Origin: SAR202 cluster bacterium
Lineage (GTDB): Bacteria > Chloroflexota > Dehalococcoidia > Lucifugimonadales > UBA826
Direction: 5' to 3'
NCBI GenBank assembly: GCA_008373095.1
Contig: RQOP01000037.1
Location: 1 to 61,249, forward strand
Length of the DNA: 61,249 nt
Below the pieces are notes generated by a model that worked only from the letters and a program-made list of their open reading frames with translations, had not been told where the DNA came from and did no database searches. Of the stretch, positions 8,125 to 17,166 are shown piece by piece; positions within the stretch are counted from its first letter, which is position 1, and each line of letters starts with the position of its first letter. A program made the position numbers and the translations under genes.

Positions 8125-9729
8125 TTAGTTCTCTAGAAAGTCCCTCAATTTTTTCGATCGGTTCGGATGTCTCAACTTCCGAAGAGCTTTTGCTTCTATT
8201 TGCCTAATTCTCTCCCGGGTAACGCCAAAATCCTTTCCAACCTCCTCTAATGTACGGCTTCTTCCGTCCTCTAAGCCAAACCGTAGCTCCAGAACCCTTG
8301 CCTCTCTGTCATTTAAAGTGTCTAGTACATCAATAACTTGTTCTCTAAGAAGCTGGTACGAGGCTGCTTCAACTGGTGCTAAAGCAGCTGTGTCTGGAAT
8401 AAAGTCACCTAAATGACTATCCTCTTCTTCCCCAATGGGTGTTTCAAGAGATACTGGCTCTTGAGATATTTTTAGAATTTCCCTCACCTTATCTGGAGCA
8501 ATTTCCATTTCACGACCGATTTCTTCGCTAGTGGGTTCCCTGCCGTACTCTTGAACCAATCTTCTAGTAACCCGAAGCAATTTATTGATAGTCTCTACCA
8601 TATGTACTGGTATTCGAATCGTTCTAGCCTGGTCAGCTATAGCACGTGTTATAGCTTGCCTAATCCACCATGTCGCATATGTACTGAACTTGTAACCTTT
8701 CCTGTAATCAAATTTTTCTACTGCTCTAATAAGCCCTATGTTACCTTCCTGAATCAAATCAAGAAGGGACATACCCCGCCCAATGTACTTTTTGGCAACG
8801 CTTACAACTAACCTCAAGTTAGCTTCTGAAAGATGCTGTTGGGCATCGTCTCCCCTCTGTTTAATGCGTTCCAAATGCTGCCTAAACAAAAGCTCATATG
8901 GTTGCATTTTATCTGCAAGTTTATCGTCTGCTAGTATCTCTCTCAATTCGTCGAAAGTCGGGGTTCCATCAATGGCTTTAAAAATATCATCGGGTAGTAA
9001 TCTAGTGTTTATAGAAGCCTGCTTTATCATTTCCTTCAGTTCATCAGTCTCTGGAGGATCTTCGTCTTTCAGTTCTGAAAGAATTGCGGAGATTTGTTCA
9101 AGTAAATCATCCTGAAAGATCCCATCTATTGCTTCTCTTACTTCTGGATTAGCCATCAGATCGGGCAACGTACCATCAAATGCAACTTCCTTGGAAGTAA
9201 GAATAGCTTTTATTATGTCTTCACTATCAACAACAGTCCTAAGCATATCTCCGACGATTTCTCTGGCTTTGGGAGCTATTTCTGTTTCAAATTCCAGGTC
9301 GTCTTCTTTATTTTCAACGAACCGTTTACCTTCAAATTTGCGAGCAAGATCTCTCTCTTGCGGAGCTTTCAAGAGGTCAACTCTACCTATCTCCCGCAGG
9401 TACATTCGGACGGGGTCATCAATTATTTCCGTACTCCCGATCTCTTTTTCCCATTCTCGTGCAGCCTTGGCCTTTAAGTCTTCTAGAGATGGCGGAGCAT
9501 CGTCATCATCTTCTTGGGTGGTGCTGTTTGAAGAACTATCCATCCCCAACTCAAGAACTGTGGAATCTTCGTCATCGTCATCATCATCGTCGTCGTCTTC
9601 TTCTTCAATCAATTCTTCCTGCTCTTCTTCATCCGCCCTATAGCCATCTTCTTTTGATCGGCTCCCTCTCAAAGCCCCATCTATAAGATCTGCCTCACCG
9701 CCTACATGCTGAATTCCATCAGTAGTCAT
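8125..9729 (-). CDS. rpoD: Primary RNA polymerase sigma factor RpoD/SigA
   Basis: This is the housekeeping sigma-70 factor (534 residues). After an acidic N-terminal extension come region 1.2 ([18 protein letters not shown], about 102), regions 2.1-2.4 ([49 protein letters not shown]) that bind core and the -10 element, region 3 and region 4.2 ([19 protein letters not shown]) for the -35. An insertion with weak similarity lies between 1.2 and 2.1. A good AAGGAG ribosome site precedes the ATG. It lies downstream of dnaG, the classic dnaG-rpoD order, with its own possible extended -10 in the 82-bp gap. Confidence 0.97.
   Translation of the reverse strand: MTTDGIQHVGGEADLIDGALRGSRSKEDGYRADEEEQEELIEEEDDDDDDDDDEDSTVLELGMDSSSNSTTQEDDDDAPPSLEDLKAKAAREWEKEIGSTEIIDDPVRMYLREIGRVDLLKAPQERDLARKFEGKRFVENKEDDLEFETEIAPKAREIVGDMLRTVVDSEDIIKAILTSKEVAFDGTLPDLMANPEVREAIDGIFQDDLLEQISAILSELKDEDPPETDELKEMIKQASINTRLLPDDIFKAIDGTPTFDELREILADDKLADKMQPYELLFRQHLERIKQRGDDAQQHLSEANLRLVVSVAKKYIGRGMSLLDLIQEGNIGLIRAVEKFDYRKGYKFSTYATWWIRQAITRAIADQARTIRIPVHMVETINKLLRVTRRLVQEYGREPTSEEIGREMEIAPDKVREILKISQEPVSLETPIGEEEDSHLGDFIPDTAALAPVEAASYQLLREQVIDVLDTLNDREARVLELRFGLEDGRSRTLEEVGKDFGVTRERIRQIEAKALRKLRHPNRSKKLRDFLEN
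9571..9606 (-). repeat. GAN codon repeat encoding an acidic tract in RpoD
   Basis: Twelve consecutive GAA/GAC/GAT codons on the minus strand encode three Glu followed by nine Asp. The run is a trinucleotide-type simple repeat in the N-terminal sigma 1.1 area, where acidic segments commonly modulate DNA binding. Length changes by whole codons would preserve the frame. Confidence 0.85.
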
Positions 9730-9783
9730 TCCCTTCTTCTCCTTTCGATGTGTTGGTGCAGGATAAAATTTTTTCCAGCTTAC

Positions 9784-9792
9784 ATTCTACCA
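9784..9792 (-). promoter_or_regulatory. Possible extended -10 promoter for rpoD
   Basis: On the minus strand the sequence reads TGGTAGAAT, an extended -10 (TGn plus a five-of-six TATAAT match), about 55 bases upstream of the rpoD ATG. No convincing -35 is present, which is acceptable for extended -10 promoters. It would give rpoD a promoter separate from dnaG. Confidence 0.35.
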
Positions 9793-9811
9793 AAAATAAC
9801 ATCACAATCCT

Positions 9812-11590
9812 CTATGAATCAGAAGTGTAAGTTTCTAATATTTTTTTATCAAGATTTCCTAGTTCACTCTGTAGTGAAATAGAAGGCGGAGATTCGATAT
9901 CCTGCGATTGAATTAAATCTGATCTGTATTGCTGCAATCTGCGCCTTTCAAGACGATTGGCACAACTATTGAAATCTATCAGAATATCCGTGTTGGTGGA
10001 GGGAACAATACTATATTTTTGTATGTTGGAGAATCTTTCCTTCAATACGACATCTAGGGCATCAAACAATGATTCATCTGAATCAAATTCCAACCATTTA
10101 AGATAGATCTCTCGATCTTCGGTTCGGATGAAACATTCTGGGTCGATTTGAATTGCGACTTCTCTCAATTCTGGCCTGTTAAGCATCAAAGATAATGTAT
10201 ATTCATCAAGCTTATAAGTGTTTTCTACTTGATTAGAATTTTCAAATTCAGGTTTTACATCAATCGAAGTGTTTTGGGAACCGGGTCTTCTAGGAACCTG
10301 CTTCAGTGCGGCATTCACCGTTTCTGATGTGGCAGATAGTTGTTCTGCCAGCATACCTACATATTTTTCTGTATCAAAAGGATCAAGCAATCGGAAAATT
10401 GGCGAAAGAGATTCCACCACCCGCCCCTTCCCACCGGGACTATTTATATCAAACCTATCCGACACCACTGGAATTAGATATTCCATCAGTGGCAAGGCGT
10501 TTCTCACCACTTTTTCCCATTCAGATCCATGAGTCCGTATAAAATCATCGGGGTCTTTCCCTTCGGGTAAAGACACAACATTTATTTTGGTAGGATTTCC
10601 TGCAAATAATGGGTCCTGAGACCTTCTACTAGAATCTCCGAAAATTTGCCAAGCAGATTCCAGACTTCGTAGAGTGGCTTCTTGGCCTGCAGCATCTTGG
10701 TCTAATGCTAAAACGAATGTTTTTGCGAGATTTTTCAGCTGCCTAACTTGTTCCGCTGTTAACGCAGTTCCCATACTTGCCACTACATTTTTGTAGCCAT
10801 ATTCATGGGCAGCAATAACATCCATATAGCCTTCAACTATTACTCCCAAATCGGCATCTCTTATTGCCTCTCTAGCCTTATGAAATCCATACAACGTATT
10901 TCTTTTATCAAATACAGTAGTTGCCGAAGTATTTATATATTTCGGCATTGAGTCATCTAATGAACGGGCTCCAAACCCCGCAGGGCGTCCCGACCGATCA
11001 AATATTGGAAACATCAAGCGACCCCAGAAGAAATCTCTGGTGTTCCCATCATCGAGCCTATTGATTAAGCCGCATTCTACCGCCTTCTCAAGGTCTACCT
11101 CATGAAACAGGAGATGCGATTTAAGTGAATCTCGAACACGAGGACTGTACCCAAGATCAAAATCTTCAATAGATTGTTGATTTACTCCTCTAGATTTCAA
11201 ATAGTTTCTAGCTACAATGGCTTCATCTGTCATAAGGGAATCTTTGTAAAAATCCAAGGCAATTTTATTTATCTCAAAATAAGAATCCCTAGATTCGTTT
11301 TTCTTATAACCACGTAATTCAACGCCCGTACGGTGGGCTAACATTCTTAGAGCGTCAGAAAACTCCATGTTTTCAGTTTTCATAACAAAGCTAAAAACAT
11401 CTCCGCCAATCCCACACGAACCAAAACATCTCCAAGATTGTCTTCCAGGATCCACTATAAACGATGGAGTCTTCTCATTATGAAAAGGACAATTAGCTTT
11501 GTAGTTTCGGCCCGCCCGTTGTAACCGAACCTTCTCAGACACAATTTCCACCACGTCCAATCTTGATTTTATGTCGTCTATTTCACTCAT
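9812..11590 (-). CDS. dnaG: DNA primase DnaG
   Basis: DnaG makes RNA primers for replication. I place the start at the ATG at 11590 (592 residues, MSEIDDIKSRLDVVEIVSEK), because the frame upstream encodes hydrophobic residues unlike any primase. The chosen start overlaps the upstream gene by 8 bp (ATGAGTGA), a normal coupling. The CHC2 zinc finger has Cys34, His37, Cys55 and Cys59. The TOPRIM core shows VIVEGYMDVIAAHEYG and LALDQDAAGQEA. The C-terminal region is less conserved, as expected for the DnaB-interacting domain. The gene sits in a dgt-to-rpoD operon. Confidence 0.96.
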   Translation of the reverse strand: MSEIDDIKSRLDVVEIVSEKVRLQRAGRNYKANCPFHNEKTPSFIVDPGRQSWRCFGSCGIGGDVFSFVMKTENMEFSDALRMLAHRTGVELRGYKKNESRDSYFEINKIALDFYKDSLMTDEAIVARNYLKSRGVNQQSIEDFDLGYSPRVRDSLKSHLLFHEVDLEKAVECGLINRLDDGNTRDFFWGRLMFPIFDRSGRPAGFGARSLDDSMPKYINTSATTVFDKRNTLYGFHKAREAIRDADLGVIVEGYMDVIAAHEYGYKNVVASMGTALTAEQVRQLKNLAKTFVLALDQDAAGQEATLRSLESAWQIFGDSSRRSQDPLFAGNPTKINVVSLPEGKDPDDFIRTHGSEWEKVVRNALPLMEYLIPVVSDRFDINSPGGKGRVVESLSPIFRLLDPFDTEKYVGMLAEQLSATSETVNAALKQVPRRPGSQNTSIDVKPEFENSNQVENTYKLDEYTLSLMLNRPELREVAIQIDPECFIRTEDREIYLKWLEFDSDESLFDALDVVLKERFSNIQKYSIVPSTNTDILIDFNSCANRLERRRLQQYRSDLIQSQDIESPPSISLQSELGNLDKKILETYTSDS

Positions 11591-11948
11591 TTGGCAAATT
11601 ATTAACAGAATCGGATTGAGAATATGAATACTCAGCAAATGTTTCCAGTGGTTTTTTTATACTATCGATGTGCCAGGACATATGTTGAGCACTGGACAAC
11701 ATATCTACAAAGTCATCACCGATTGAATCCCATTGGTCTGATTCTTCCAGAAATCTGTTGAGTATTTCTCCAAATTCTAATTGAGCTCCCCATAAATCGG
11801 CGACATCGGTACAAAGTCTGGCTAGTTCATCATCATGTTGCTCTTCTGAACCAATAGTTTTTAGCTTAACCAATATTCTATGAGCTAAGCCGGAGCGTCT
11901 TCTTGCCTGCTCCAAATTGGGTTCAAAACTTAATGACATGTAATTCAA
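11583..11948 (-). CDS. Uncharacterised 121-residue protein between dgt and dnaG
   Basis: I do not recognise this protein. It is soluble, predominantly helical and acidic, with no cysteine cluster, signal peptide or membrane segment. Its central part (VADLWGAQLEFGEILNRFLE) looks like an amphipathic helix bundle. Its stop overlaps the dnaG start by 8 bp, and the upstream 88-residue gene ends 12 bp before it, so it is firmly within the operon. A GAAGGAGTTG ribosome site precedes ATG 11948; a second Met at residue 4 is also possible. Position suggests a replication- or nucleotide-related accessory role, but that is only context. Confidence 0.7.
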   Translation of the reverse strand: MNYMSLSFEPNLEQARRRSGLAHRILVKLKTIGSEEQHDDELARLCTDVADLWGAQLEFGEILNRFLEESDQWDSIGDDFVDMLSSAQHMSWHIDSIKKPLETFAEYSYSQSDSVNNLPNE

Positions 11949-11960
11949 CTCCTTCCAAAT

Positions 11961-12227
11961 TTAACTTTCAACCGCGCCGTAATGAGTTATGTAACTAACC
12001 CAAGTTTCCCTCATCGCTTCCAAAACTATTTTTTGAGCATCTTCCGACATATCGTTAATATCCGAAAATATTTCCTTCCAGATATTGTCTACTTCGGTTT
12101 TCCACGGAGCATATTCCAAACCATGCGGATCTCTTTGCATAGCCTCCAAATGCTCTTCTATGTGATCGATTTTTCTAAAAACCAATCGCATTTTCAACCT
12201 ATCGATCGGGCTCATTAATTCTGTCAT
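11961..12227 (-). CDS. Uncharacterised 88-residue protein downstream of dgt
   Basis: I do not recognise this small protein. It is charged and helical, without cysteines or membrane segments; the N-terminal half (LKMRLVFRKIDHIEEHLEAM) is amphipathic and the C-terminal half contains WVSYITHYG. It follows dgt by 23 bp and precedes the 121-residue unknown by 12 bp, all on one strand with good ribosome sites, so it is likely a real operon member. Size and composition fit a protein-interaction partner, but no function can be assigned. Confidence 0.65.
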   Translation of the reverse strand: MTELMSPIDRLKMRLVFRKIDHIEEHLEAMQRDPHGLEYAPWKTEVDNIWKEIFSDINDMSEDAQKIVLEAMRETWVSYITHYGAVES

Positions 12228-12250
12228 TTGGAGGATTATAGCAACAGATT

Positions 12251-13330
12251 CTAATTTAACTTGAGAAAAACTTGACCAATTCCAGGTGATAATGACTCTG
12301 CTGACCGAATGGCATAACCATCCGTCATACCGGAAATGTAATCAACTATGGAATGTTCTTTCGATTCACCCAATTCTAAAAATTCTCTGGGGATGAGATC
12401 ATGATTAGCATCTAGGGATTCGTAAAGAAGATTAATAATTGATCGAGCGGCTCTGCCCTCTGTTCCAGAATCTACCGGTAGATAGACCCTCTCAAACATA
12501 AATTCACGAAGACGATTCGTTACATCTCTCATAGCATCGCTCATAGAAATGGTAGGCAATCCTATAGATGAATTTTCATCCAATAATTTAGAAGAGGTAC
12601 TCACTATATCCATGACCATATTATTTATCCGCTGCGAGTGCCTATCCCCCATAGCTTCCTTCACATCTATAGGTAGATCTTCTTCCTTCAGAACCCCCGC
12701 CCTAAAAGCATCGCCCAAATCGTGATTTAGGTAGGCAATAGCATCAGAAATCCTTATTATCTGAGCTTCAAGTCCTAAGCCCTTCACAAGATCTGAAGAC
12801 ATGAAATCTCCCTTCGGTTTGGAGTGATGAAGCATCCCTTCTCTAACCTCTTCTGTGAGGTTCAATCCAAGGCCATTTTTTTCCAATTTTTCAACCAGCC
12901 GAACACTCTGAACATTATGGCGAAACCCTAAAGGGCTTAATTTACCTAATTCATCTTCTCCAATATGACCAAAAGGTGTGTGGCCCATATCGTGGCCTAG
13001 TCCAATAGCTTCAGTCAGATCTTCATTGAGATTCAAGGCTCTCGATATCGTTCTTGCTATCTGAGAAACCTCCAGTGTGTGGGTCAGTCTCGTAACAAAA
13101 TGATCGCCGACTGGGGCTATAAACACTTGGGTTTTATGCTTCATCCTTCGAAAGGCCTTGCAATGAAGGATTCGATCTCGGTCTCTCTGAAATTCTGTTC
13201 TTAGTGGACTAGGTTGTTCCTCCACTTTCCTTCCACGAGAATTCTTTGAACGGCTCGCATAATGGCTTAATCTTTCCTCATCTCCCTCTAGTCGAGCTCT
13301 AACGCTATCGGCTATCAATTTATCCTCCAC
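12251..13330 (-). CDS. dgt: Deoxyguanosinetriphosphate triphosphohydrolase-like HD protein
   Basis: Dgt-family enzymes split dNTPs into deoxynucleoside and triphosphate. The 359-residue protein carries the HD metal motif: His84 (RLTHTLEV), His113-Asp114 (GLGHDMGHTPFGH) and a later Asp in IRISDAIAYLNHDLGDA. Also present is the substrate-side segment HCKAFRRMKHKTQVF near 56-70. The start is GTG at 13330 with a weak ribosome site. It is shorter than E. coli Dgt, as usual for the dGTPase-like branch. It lies 10 bp after a hydroxyacid dehydrogenase and upstream of dnaG, consistent with a dNTP-pool and replication operon. Confidence 0.92.
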   Translation of the reverse strand: MEDKLIADSVRARLEGDEERLSHYASRSKNSRGRKVEEQPSPLRTEFQRDRDRILHCKAFRRMKHKTQVFIAPVGDHFVTRLTHTLEVSQIARTISRALNLNEDLTEAIGLGHDMGHTPFGHIGEDELGKLSPLGFRHNVQSVRLVEKLEKNGLGLNLTEEVREGMLHHSKPKGDFMSSDLVKGLGLEAQIIRISDAIAYLNHDLGDAFRAGVLKEEDLPIDVKEAMGDRHSQRINNMVMDIVSTSSKLLDENSSIGLPTISMSDAMRDVTNRLREFMFERVYLPVDSGTEGRAARSIINLLYESLDANHDLIPREFLELGESKEHSIVDYISGMTDGYAIRSAESLSPGIGQVFLKLN

Positions 13331-13340
13331 TCTAATTTAT

Positions 13341-14321
13341 TCACACGGAATCAAAATTTTTCACCACCGCCTGCGGAGCTTCTCCATTTCTTATTCTTTC
13401 CATGTTTTCAAACCCAAAATTAGCGCGTCTGGCCCAAGTATCCCAAGTTGTACCAGCCATATGTGGAGTGGCCACGACATTATCCATTTTCAAAAGGGGA
13501 TTGTCCGGTGAAACCGGTTCTTTTTCAAACACATCTAAGCCAGCAGCGGCAATCACCCCGCTCTGCAAAGCACTGATTAAAGCTTCTTCGTCAACTACCG
13601 GTCCCCGCGAAGTATTTATTAAAATGGCTGTCGGTTTCATCAATGAAAGAGTATTCGAATTAACTATGTGCTTCGTGTCATTTGTAAGAGGAGTATGGCA
13701 TGAAATGATGTCAGAGGTACTAAAAAGCTCCTCCAATGATACATAGGTAACATTCAGTTCCTCGGCTGTTCTTTCGTCAAGAGGATATAGATCAAAATAT
13801 TGAACCTTAGCGTCAAACCCTTGAACCCTCTTAGCAACCTGTCGGCCTATGTTGCCTATACCTAATATTCCTACTTTCTTATCCGCCATTTCAAATGTAT
13901 TTTGCCCAGTTATAGGCTCGGCCCAACGGCCTTCTCTCGTGGAATTGTCACTTGCTAAAAGCTGCTTGTATATGGCAAGCATGAGAAGAACAGCCTGGTC
14001 GGCAACGGCCCAAGAATTGGCCCCACCATTATTGGCACAAGGAATTTCGAGTTCCGCAAGTAGATCAAGATTCATACGGTCATATCCTGCTGCCAAAAGC
14101 TGTACGAGGCGACATTTTTCAAGAGATTTTATTACTTCATCTGAAGGATCTTGCCCGTAACACAACAAAAAATCGGCATCCCGAACTTCATTAATCCGTT
14201 GCTCTTCCGTCGATGATTTATCGAGTACCACAACTTCATAATCAGGTGGGCTATATGACACCACCTCTTCTATCAACGCTTCTTTAAGACCCGTTAAAAA
14301 AACTACTTTTGTTGAAGCCAT
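13341..14321 (-). CDS. D-isomer specific 2-hydroxyacid dehydrogenase
   Basis: This 326-residue NAD(P)-dependent enzyme interconverts a 2-hydroxyacid and a 2-ketoacid. The Rossmann motif VGILGIGNIGRQVAKR is at about 150. The catalytic Arg is in INTSRGPVVDEEAL, the supporting Glu in GLDVFEKEP and the catalytic His in TPHMAGTTWDT. An AAGGAA ribosome site precedes the ATG. It lies 24 bp after the RraA-like gene and 10 bp before dgt. With the aldolase-like neighbour it could process a C4-C6 oxoacid. The exact substrate is unknown. Confidence 0.9.
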   Translation of the reverse strand: MASTKVVFLTGLKEALIEEVVSYSPPDYEVVVLDKSSTEEQRINEVRDADFLLCYGQDPSDEVIKSLEKCRLVQLLAAGYDRMNLDLLAELEIPCANNGGANSWAVADQAVLLMLAIYKQLLASDNSTREGRWAEPITGQNTFEMADKKVGILGIGNIGRQVAKRVQGFDAKVQYFDLYPLDERTAEELNVTYVSLEELFSTSDIISCHTPLTNDTKHIVNSNTLSLMKPTAILINTSRGPVVDEEALISALQSGVIAAAGLDVFEKEPVSPDNPLLKMDNVVATPHMAGTTWDTWARRANFGFENMERIRNGEAPQAVVKNFDSV

Positions 14322-14345
14322 ACTATTTTCCTTGAATTGATCTAA

Positions 14346-15038
14346 TTAGCCACCATATCTTTGGCGGAGTATATCTTTTAGCTTTTCTGGTGAGAAATCC
14401 TGTGCTTTGCAAACATCTATAATTTCTTTTTCGCCTGCCTCCACTTTAGCAATGGCTGTAGGTAAATCTTTCACAATATCTTTCGGAATACTGATTACAC
14501 CATGCTTATCGCCAAGCAGAAGATCTCCTGGGTTCACAGTAACTCCACCAACGGTAACAGGTATATTCGCCTCAACCAGATGTACATTGGCTCTTGAAAC
14601 CAAAGCTGTAGTTGCAAAGGCATTAAAACCCCATTCCTGCATTTCATCCAAATCCCGCACTCCCCCATCCGTAACAACACCAACACAATCTAAAGAGCTA
14701 AATATTGCACTTTGAACCTCACCCCAAAATGATCCAATGACATTTGGGTGATCTAAATCTTTCATCACCATTACTCTAGGACCAGGAATTTTCAGTATCT
14801 CATCAACCATTTGAACTCTGGAATAATTCATATTTTCTGAAGGCGGTGTCGATGCTTTGATTACCGCTGTCACAGCAAAGCCTGCCATAGTCCCCATGTC
14901 AGGAAACATACTTTTTATATTTGGGGTCATGAATCCTTCGGTCCTGGATCGAATATTAAAACCTTCAATAGCATTGGAAACGGCACAAGTTTGCAAATTG
15001 GCAACAGAATCAAATTCACTTTGCGTTAGTTCAGACAC
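14346..15038 (-). CDS. RraA/HMG-aldolase family protein
   Basis: This 230-residue protein resembles 4-hydroxy-4-methyl-2-oxoglutarate/4-carboxy-4-hydroxy-2-oxoadipate aldolases and the RNase-E regulator RraA, which share a fold. The metal-binding segment VVTDGGVRDLDEM (about 120) and GDLLLGDKHGVISIP (about 178) are conserved; Arg and Asp in the former are the aldolase residues. The start is GTG at 15038 behind a GGGAG ribosome site. It is the first gene of the long minus-strand operon reaching rpoD. A pyruvate aldolase or oxaloacetate decarboxylase activity is more likely than RNase-E regulation in this context. Confidence 0.8.
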   Translation of the reverse strand: MSELTQSEFDSVANLQTCAVSNAIEGFNIRSRTEGFMTPNIKSMFPDMGTMAGFAVTAVIKASTPPSENMNYSRVQMVDEILKIPGPRVMVMKDLDHPNVIGSFWGEVQSAIFSSLDCVGVVTDGGVRDLDEMQEWGFNAFATTALVSRANVHLVEANIPVTVGGVTVNPGDLLLGDKHGVISIPKDIVKDLPTAIAKVEAGEKEIIDVCKAQDFSPEKLKDILRQRYGG

Positions 15039-15178
15039 TTTTCAACTCCCGTTTTTGCTAATCATTTTTCATTTAATAAAGGGTAGAAACACACCCGAAT
15101 GATAACAGACAACCATAGACATCAGTTAATCAAAAAAGCCACCCAAATCTACACCTCTATTCTATTCAAACTGCGATA

Positions 15179-15206
15179 TTGACCGAGTGGCATCTAAGTC
15201 TATAAT
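15179..15206 (+). promoter_or_regulatory. Consensus-like sigma-70 promoter
   Basis: TTGACC at 15179-15184 and a perfect TATAAT at 15201-15206 are separated by 16 bp. It points to the dehydrogenase gene at 15300, leaving a leader of about 87 bases. It is the clearest housekeeping promoter in the window. Confidence 0.75.
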
Positions 15207-15299
15207 TGGGTTGTGATTCAACTAAATTGAACACAGGCTAGAAAACACTAATTTTAATTCTGTTTTTGTAAATCAGAACATAGACAAGGAGACGTAAAA

Positions 15300-16193
15300 A
15301 TGGCCCGAGGTGAAATAGGTTTTGTTGGATTAGGAATAATGGGGAAACCCATGGTAAGAAATTTGTTAAAAGCAGATTATGCAGTAACAGTTTACGACAT
15401 AGTTGCTGAGGCAGTTGAGGAAATGGCAACTGAGGGGGCAACCCCCGCCTCATCTGCAGCGGAAGTCGCATCCAAAAATTCGATTGTAATCACTATGGTC
15501 CCAGACTCGCCTCAGTCGGAAGCTGCAATTCTAGGTCCAGGTGGAGTATTAGAAGGTGCCTCACAAGGCGATACCGTAATAGATATGAGCTCCATTGCTC
15601 CTGCATCTTCAAAAAAGATAGGAGGATCATGTGACGCTGCCGGAATAAATTTTTTGGATGCTCCCGTGAGTGGTGGAGAAACTGGTGCCATTGAAGGCAC
15701 ATTGGCCGTGATGGTAGGAGGAGACAAAGAAGTTTTTGAAAAAAATTATGACCTGCTAACAGCGATGTCAGGCAGCATTGTTCTCTGCGGAGGACATGGT
15801 GCAGGAAACACTACAAAACTCGCAAACCAAATCATAGTGGCTGGAAATATAGCTGCTCTGGGAGAAGCTCTGGTCCTCGCTAAAAAGTCCGGAATAGATC
15901 CAAAGGTTGTGTTTGAAGCCATAAAGGGTGGGCTAGCAGGCAGTACAGTAATGAATACCAAAGGCCCAATGATGTTAGAGGGGAATTTCGACCCAGGCTT
16001 TCGAATAGTTCTTCATCAGAAAGATCTGCATAACGCAATATTGACAGGAAAAGATGTCGGAGTACCTTTAATGGTGACAGGAATGGTACAGCAGATCTTA
16101 GGGTCTCTAATAAACGACGGAAAAGGAAATGCGGATCACTCAGCCATCGCTAATTTTATGGAAGATATGGCGGGTGTGACCATAGCAGACTGA
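15300..16193 (+). CDS. 3-hydroxyisobutyrate / tartronate semialdehyde dehydrogenase-family enzyme
   Basis: This 297-residue beta-hydroxyacid dehydrogenase has an N-terminal NAD(P) site GFVGLGIMGKPM, the substrate loop DAPVSGGETGA (Ser124, Gly125, Gly126) and the catalytic Lys173 in TKLANQ with Asn176. It most resembles GarR-type 2-hydroxy-3-oxopropionate reductases and 3-hydroxyisobutyrate dehydrogenases, which sequence alone does not separate. An AAGGAG ribosome site lies just before the ATG, and a near-consensus promoter about 95 bp upstream. The cyclase-family gene follows after 43 bp and is likely co-transcribed. Confidence 0.88.
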   Translation: MARGEIGFVGLGIMGKPMVRNLLKADYAVTVYDIVAEAVEEMATEGATPASSAAEVASKNSIVITMVPDSPQSEAAILGPGGVLEGASQGDTVIDMSSIAPASSKKIGGSCDAAGINFLDAPVSGGETGAIEGTLAVMVGGDKEVFEKNYDLLTAMSGSIVLCGGHGAGNTTKLANQIIVAGNIAALGEALVLAKKSGIDPKVVFEAIKGGLAGSTVMNTKGPMMLEGNFDPGFRIVLHQKDLHNAILTGKDVGVPLMVTGMVQQILGSLINDGKGNADHSAIANFMEDMAGVTIAD

Positions 16194-16236
16194 TAGATTT
16201 TCATTTTTCCAAAATTCCGAAAAGGAGCCATATAGG

Positions 16237-17151
16237 ATGTCCGGCAGAAATATACCGTCAAAGTCAGAGGTGGATTCTTATCTTAAAGATACTAATTGGG
16301 GTAGGTGGGGCGACAAGAGTTCTGCCGGAGCCATAAATTTAATAACTAGAGAAAAACGTCTTGAGGCAATTTCCCTCGTTAGAAACGGCCGGGCGGTATC
16401 ACTCAGTAGGCCTTTGCCTGTTACCCCTGCAGGTGACAACCCAAGACCCGCCCAACACTATATGCACAAAGAAGAGAGACCTTTCAACGGTGGCGCAGCC
16501 ATGGATTACTACGGGGTTTTCTACCATGGGACCGCCACTACACACATAGATGCTTTATGCCACGTATGGAATGAAGACGGGATGTGGGAAGGCAAAACCC
16601 ACGATGAAGTGATCAAATTTGGCGGTGCGAATTTTGGGACGGTGGATGAGTGGAAAGAAGGCATTTTAACTCGTGGGGTCCTTTTGGATGTACCCAAACA
16701 TAGAAGAAAGCCATACGTGACCTTGGACGAACCAGTCCATGGTTGGGAATTGGAAGATATAGCGAAAGAGCAAGGAGTCGAAATCAGACCAGGCGACGCA
16801 GTCTTTGTTTACAGCGGGCGTGATATTTATGCCTCAGATAATGGTGGGAGATGGGGCACTCCAGAAGGAAGACCAGGGCTACACGCTTCATGCCTCCCAT
16901 TCGTCAAAAACAATGATATTTCGATACTAGGTTGGGACATGATGGATGCCTCCCCCAACGAATATGAGGTTCCCTGGACGGTACACGGTGTTATTTTTGC
17001 ATACGGCGTAGCATTGGTGGACAACGCTTTCCTCGAACCACTTTCCGAAGCATGTGCAGAAGAAGAGAGTTATGAATTCATGCTGACTATAAATCCCTTG
17101 TACGTACAAGGCGGTACAGGCTCTCCCGCAAACCCTATAGCAGTCTTCTAA
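16237..17151 (+). CDS. Cyclase family protein (kynurenine formamidase-like metal hydrolase)
   Basis: This 304-residue protein belongs to the cyclase/KynB family of metal-dependent amide or lactone hydrolases. The motif HGTATTHIDALCH (97-109) provides the metal ligands His103, Asp105 and His109, an HxDxxxH version of the family signature. Further conserved parts are GDAVFVYSGRD (about 186) and the C-terminal segment NPLYVQGGTGSPANP. It has the long form common in Chloroflexota and actinobacteria rather than the 210-residue KynB. No kynurenine-pathway neighbour is present, so the substrate is unknown. Confidence 0.85.
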   Translation: MSGRNIPSKSEVDSYLKDTNWGRWGDKSSAGAINLITREKRLEAISLVRNGRAVSLSRPLPVTPAGDNPRPAQHYMHKEERPFNGGAAMDYYGVFYHGTATTHIDALCHVWNEDGMWEGKTHDEVIKFGGANFGTVDEWKEGILTRGVLLDVPKHRRKPYVTLDEPVHGWELEDIAKEQGVEIRPGDAVFVYSGRDIYASDNGGRWGTPEGRPGLHASCLPFVKNNDISILGWDMMDASPNEYEVPWTVHGVIFAYGVALVDNAFLEPLSEACAEEESYEFMLTINPLYVQGGTGSPANPIAVF

Positions 17152-17166
17152 CTTTTAACCGATCAA

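Noticed and set aside
9191..9643. Long serine-rich frame antisense to the rpoD N-terminus
   Set aside because: It mirrors the GAN repeat of rpoD (TCN on the other strand) and has no homologue-like features.
11591..11638. Longer N-terminus of DnaG
   Set aside because: Hydrophobic residues not seen in primases; the internal ATG gives the family start and a normal overlap.
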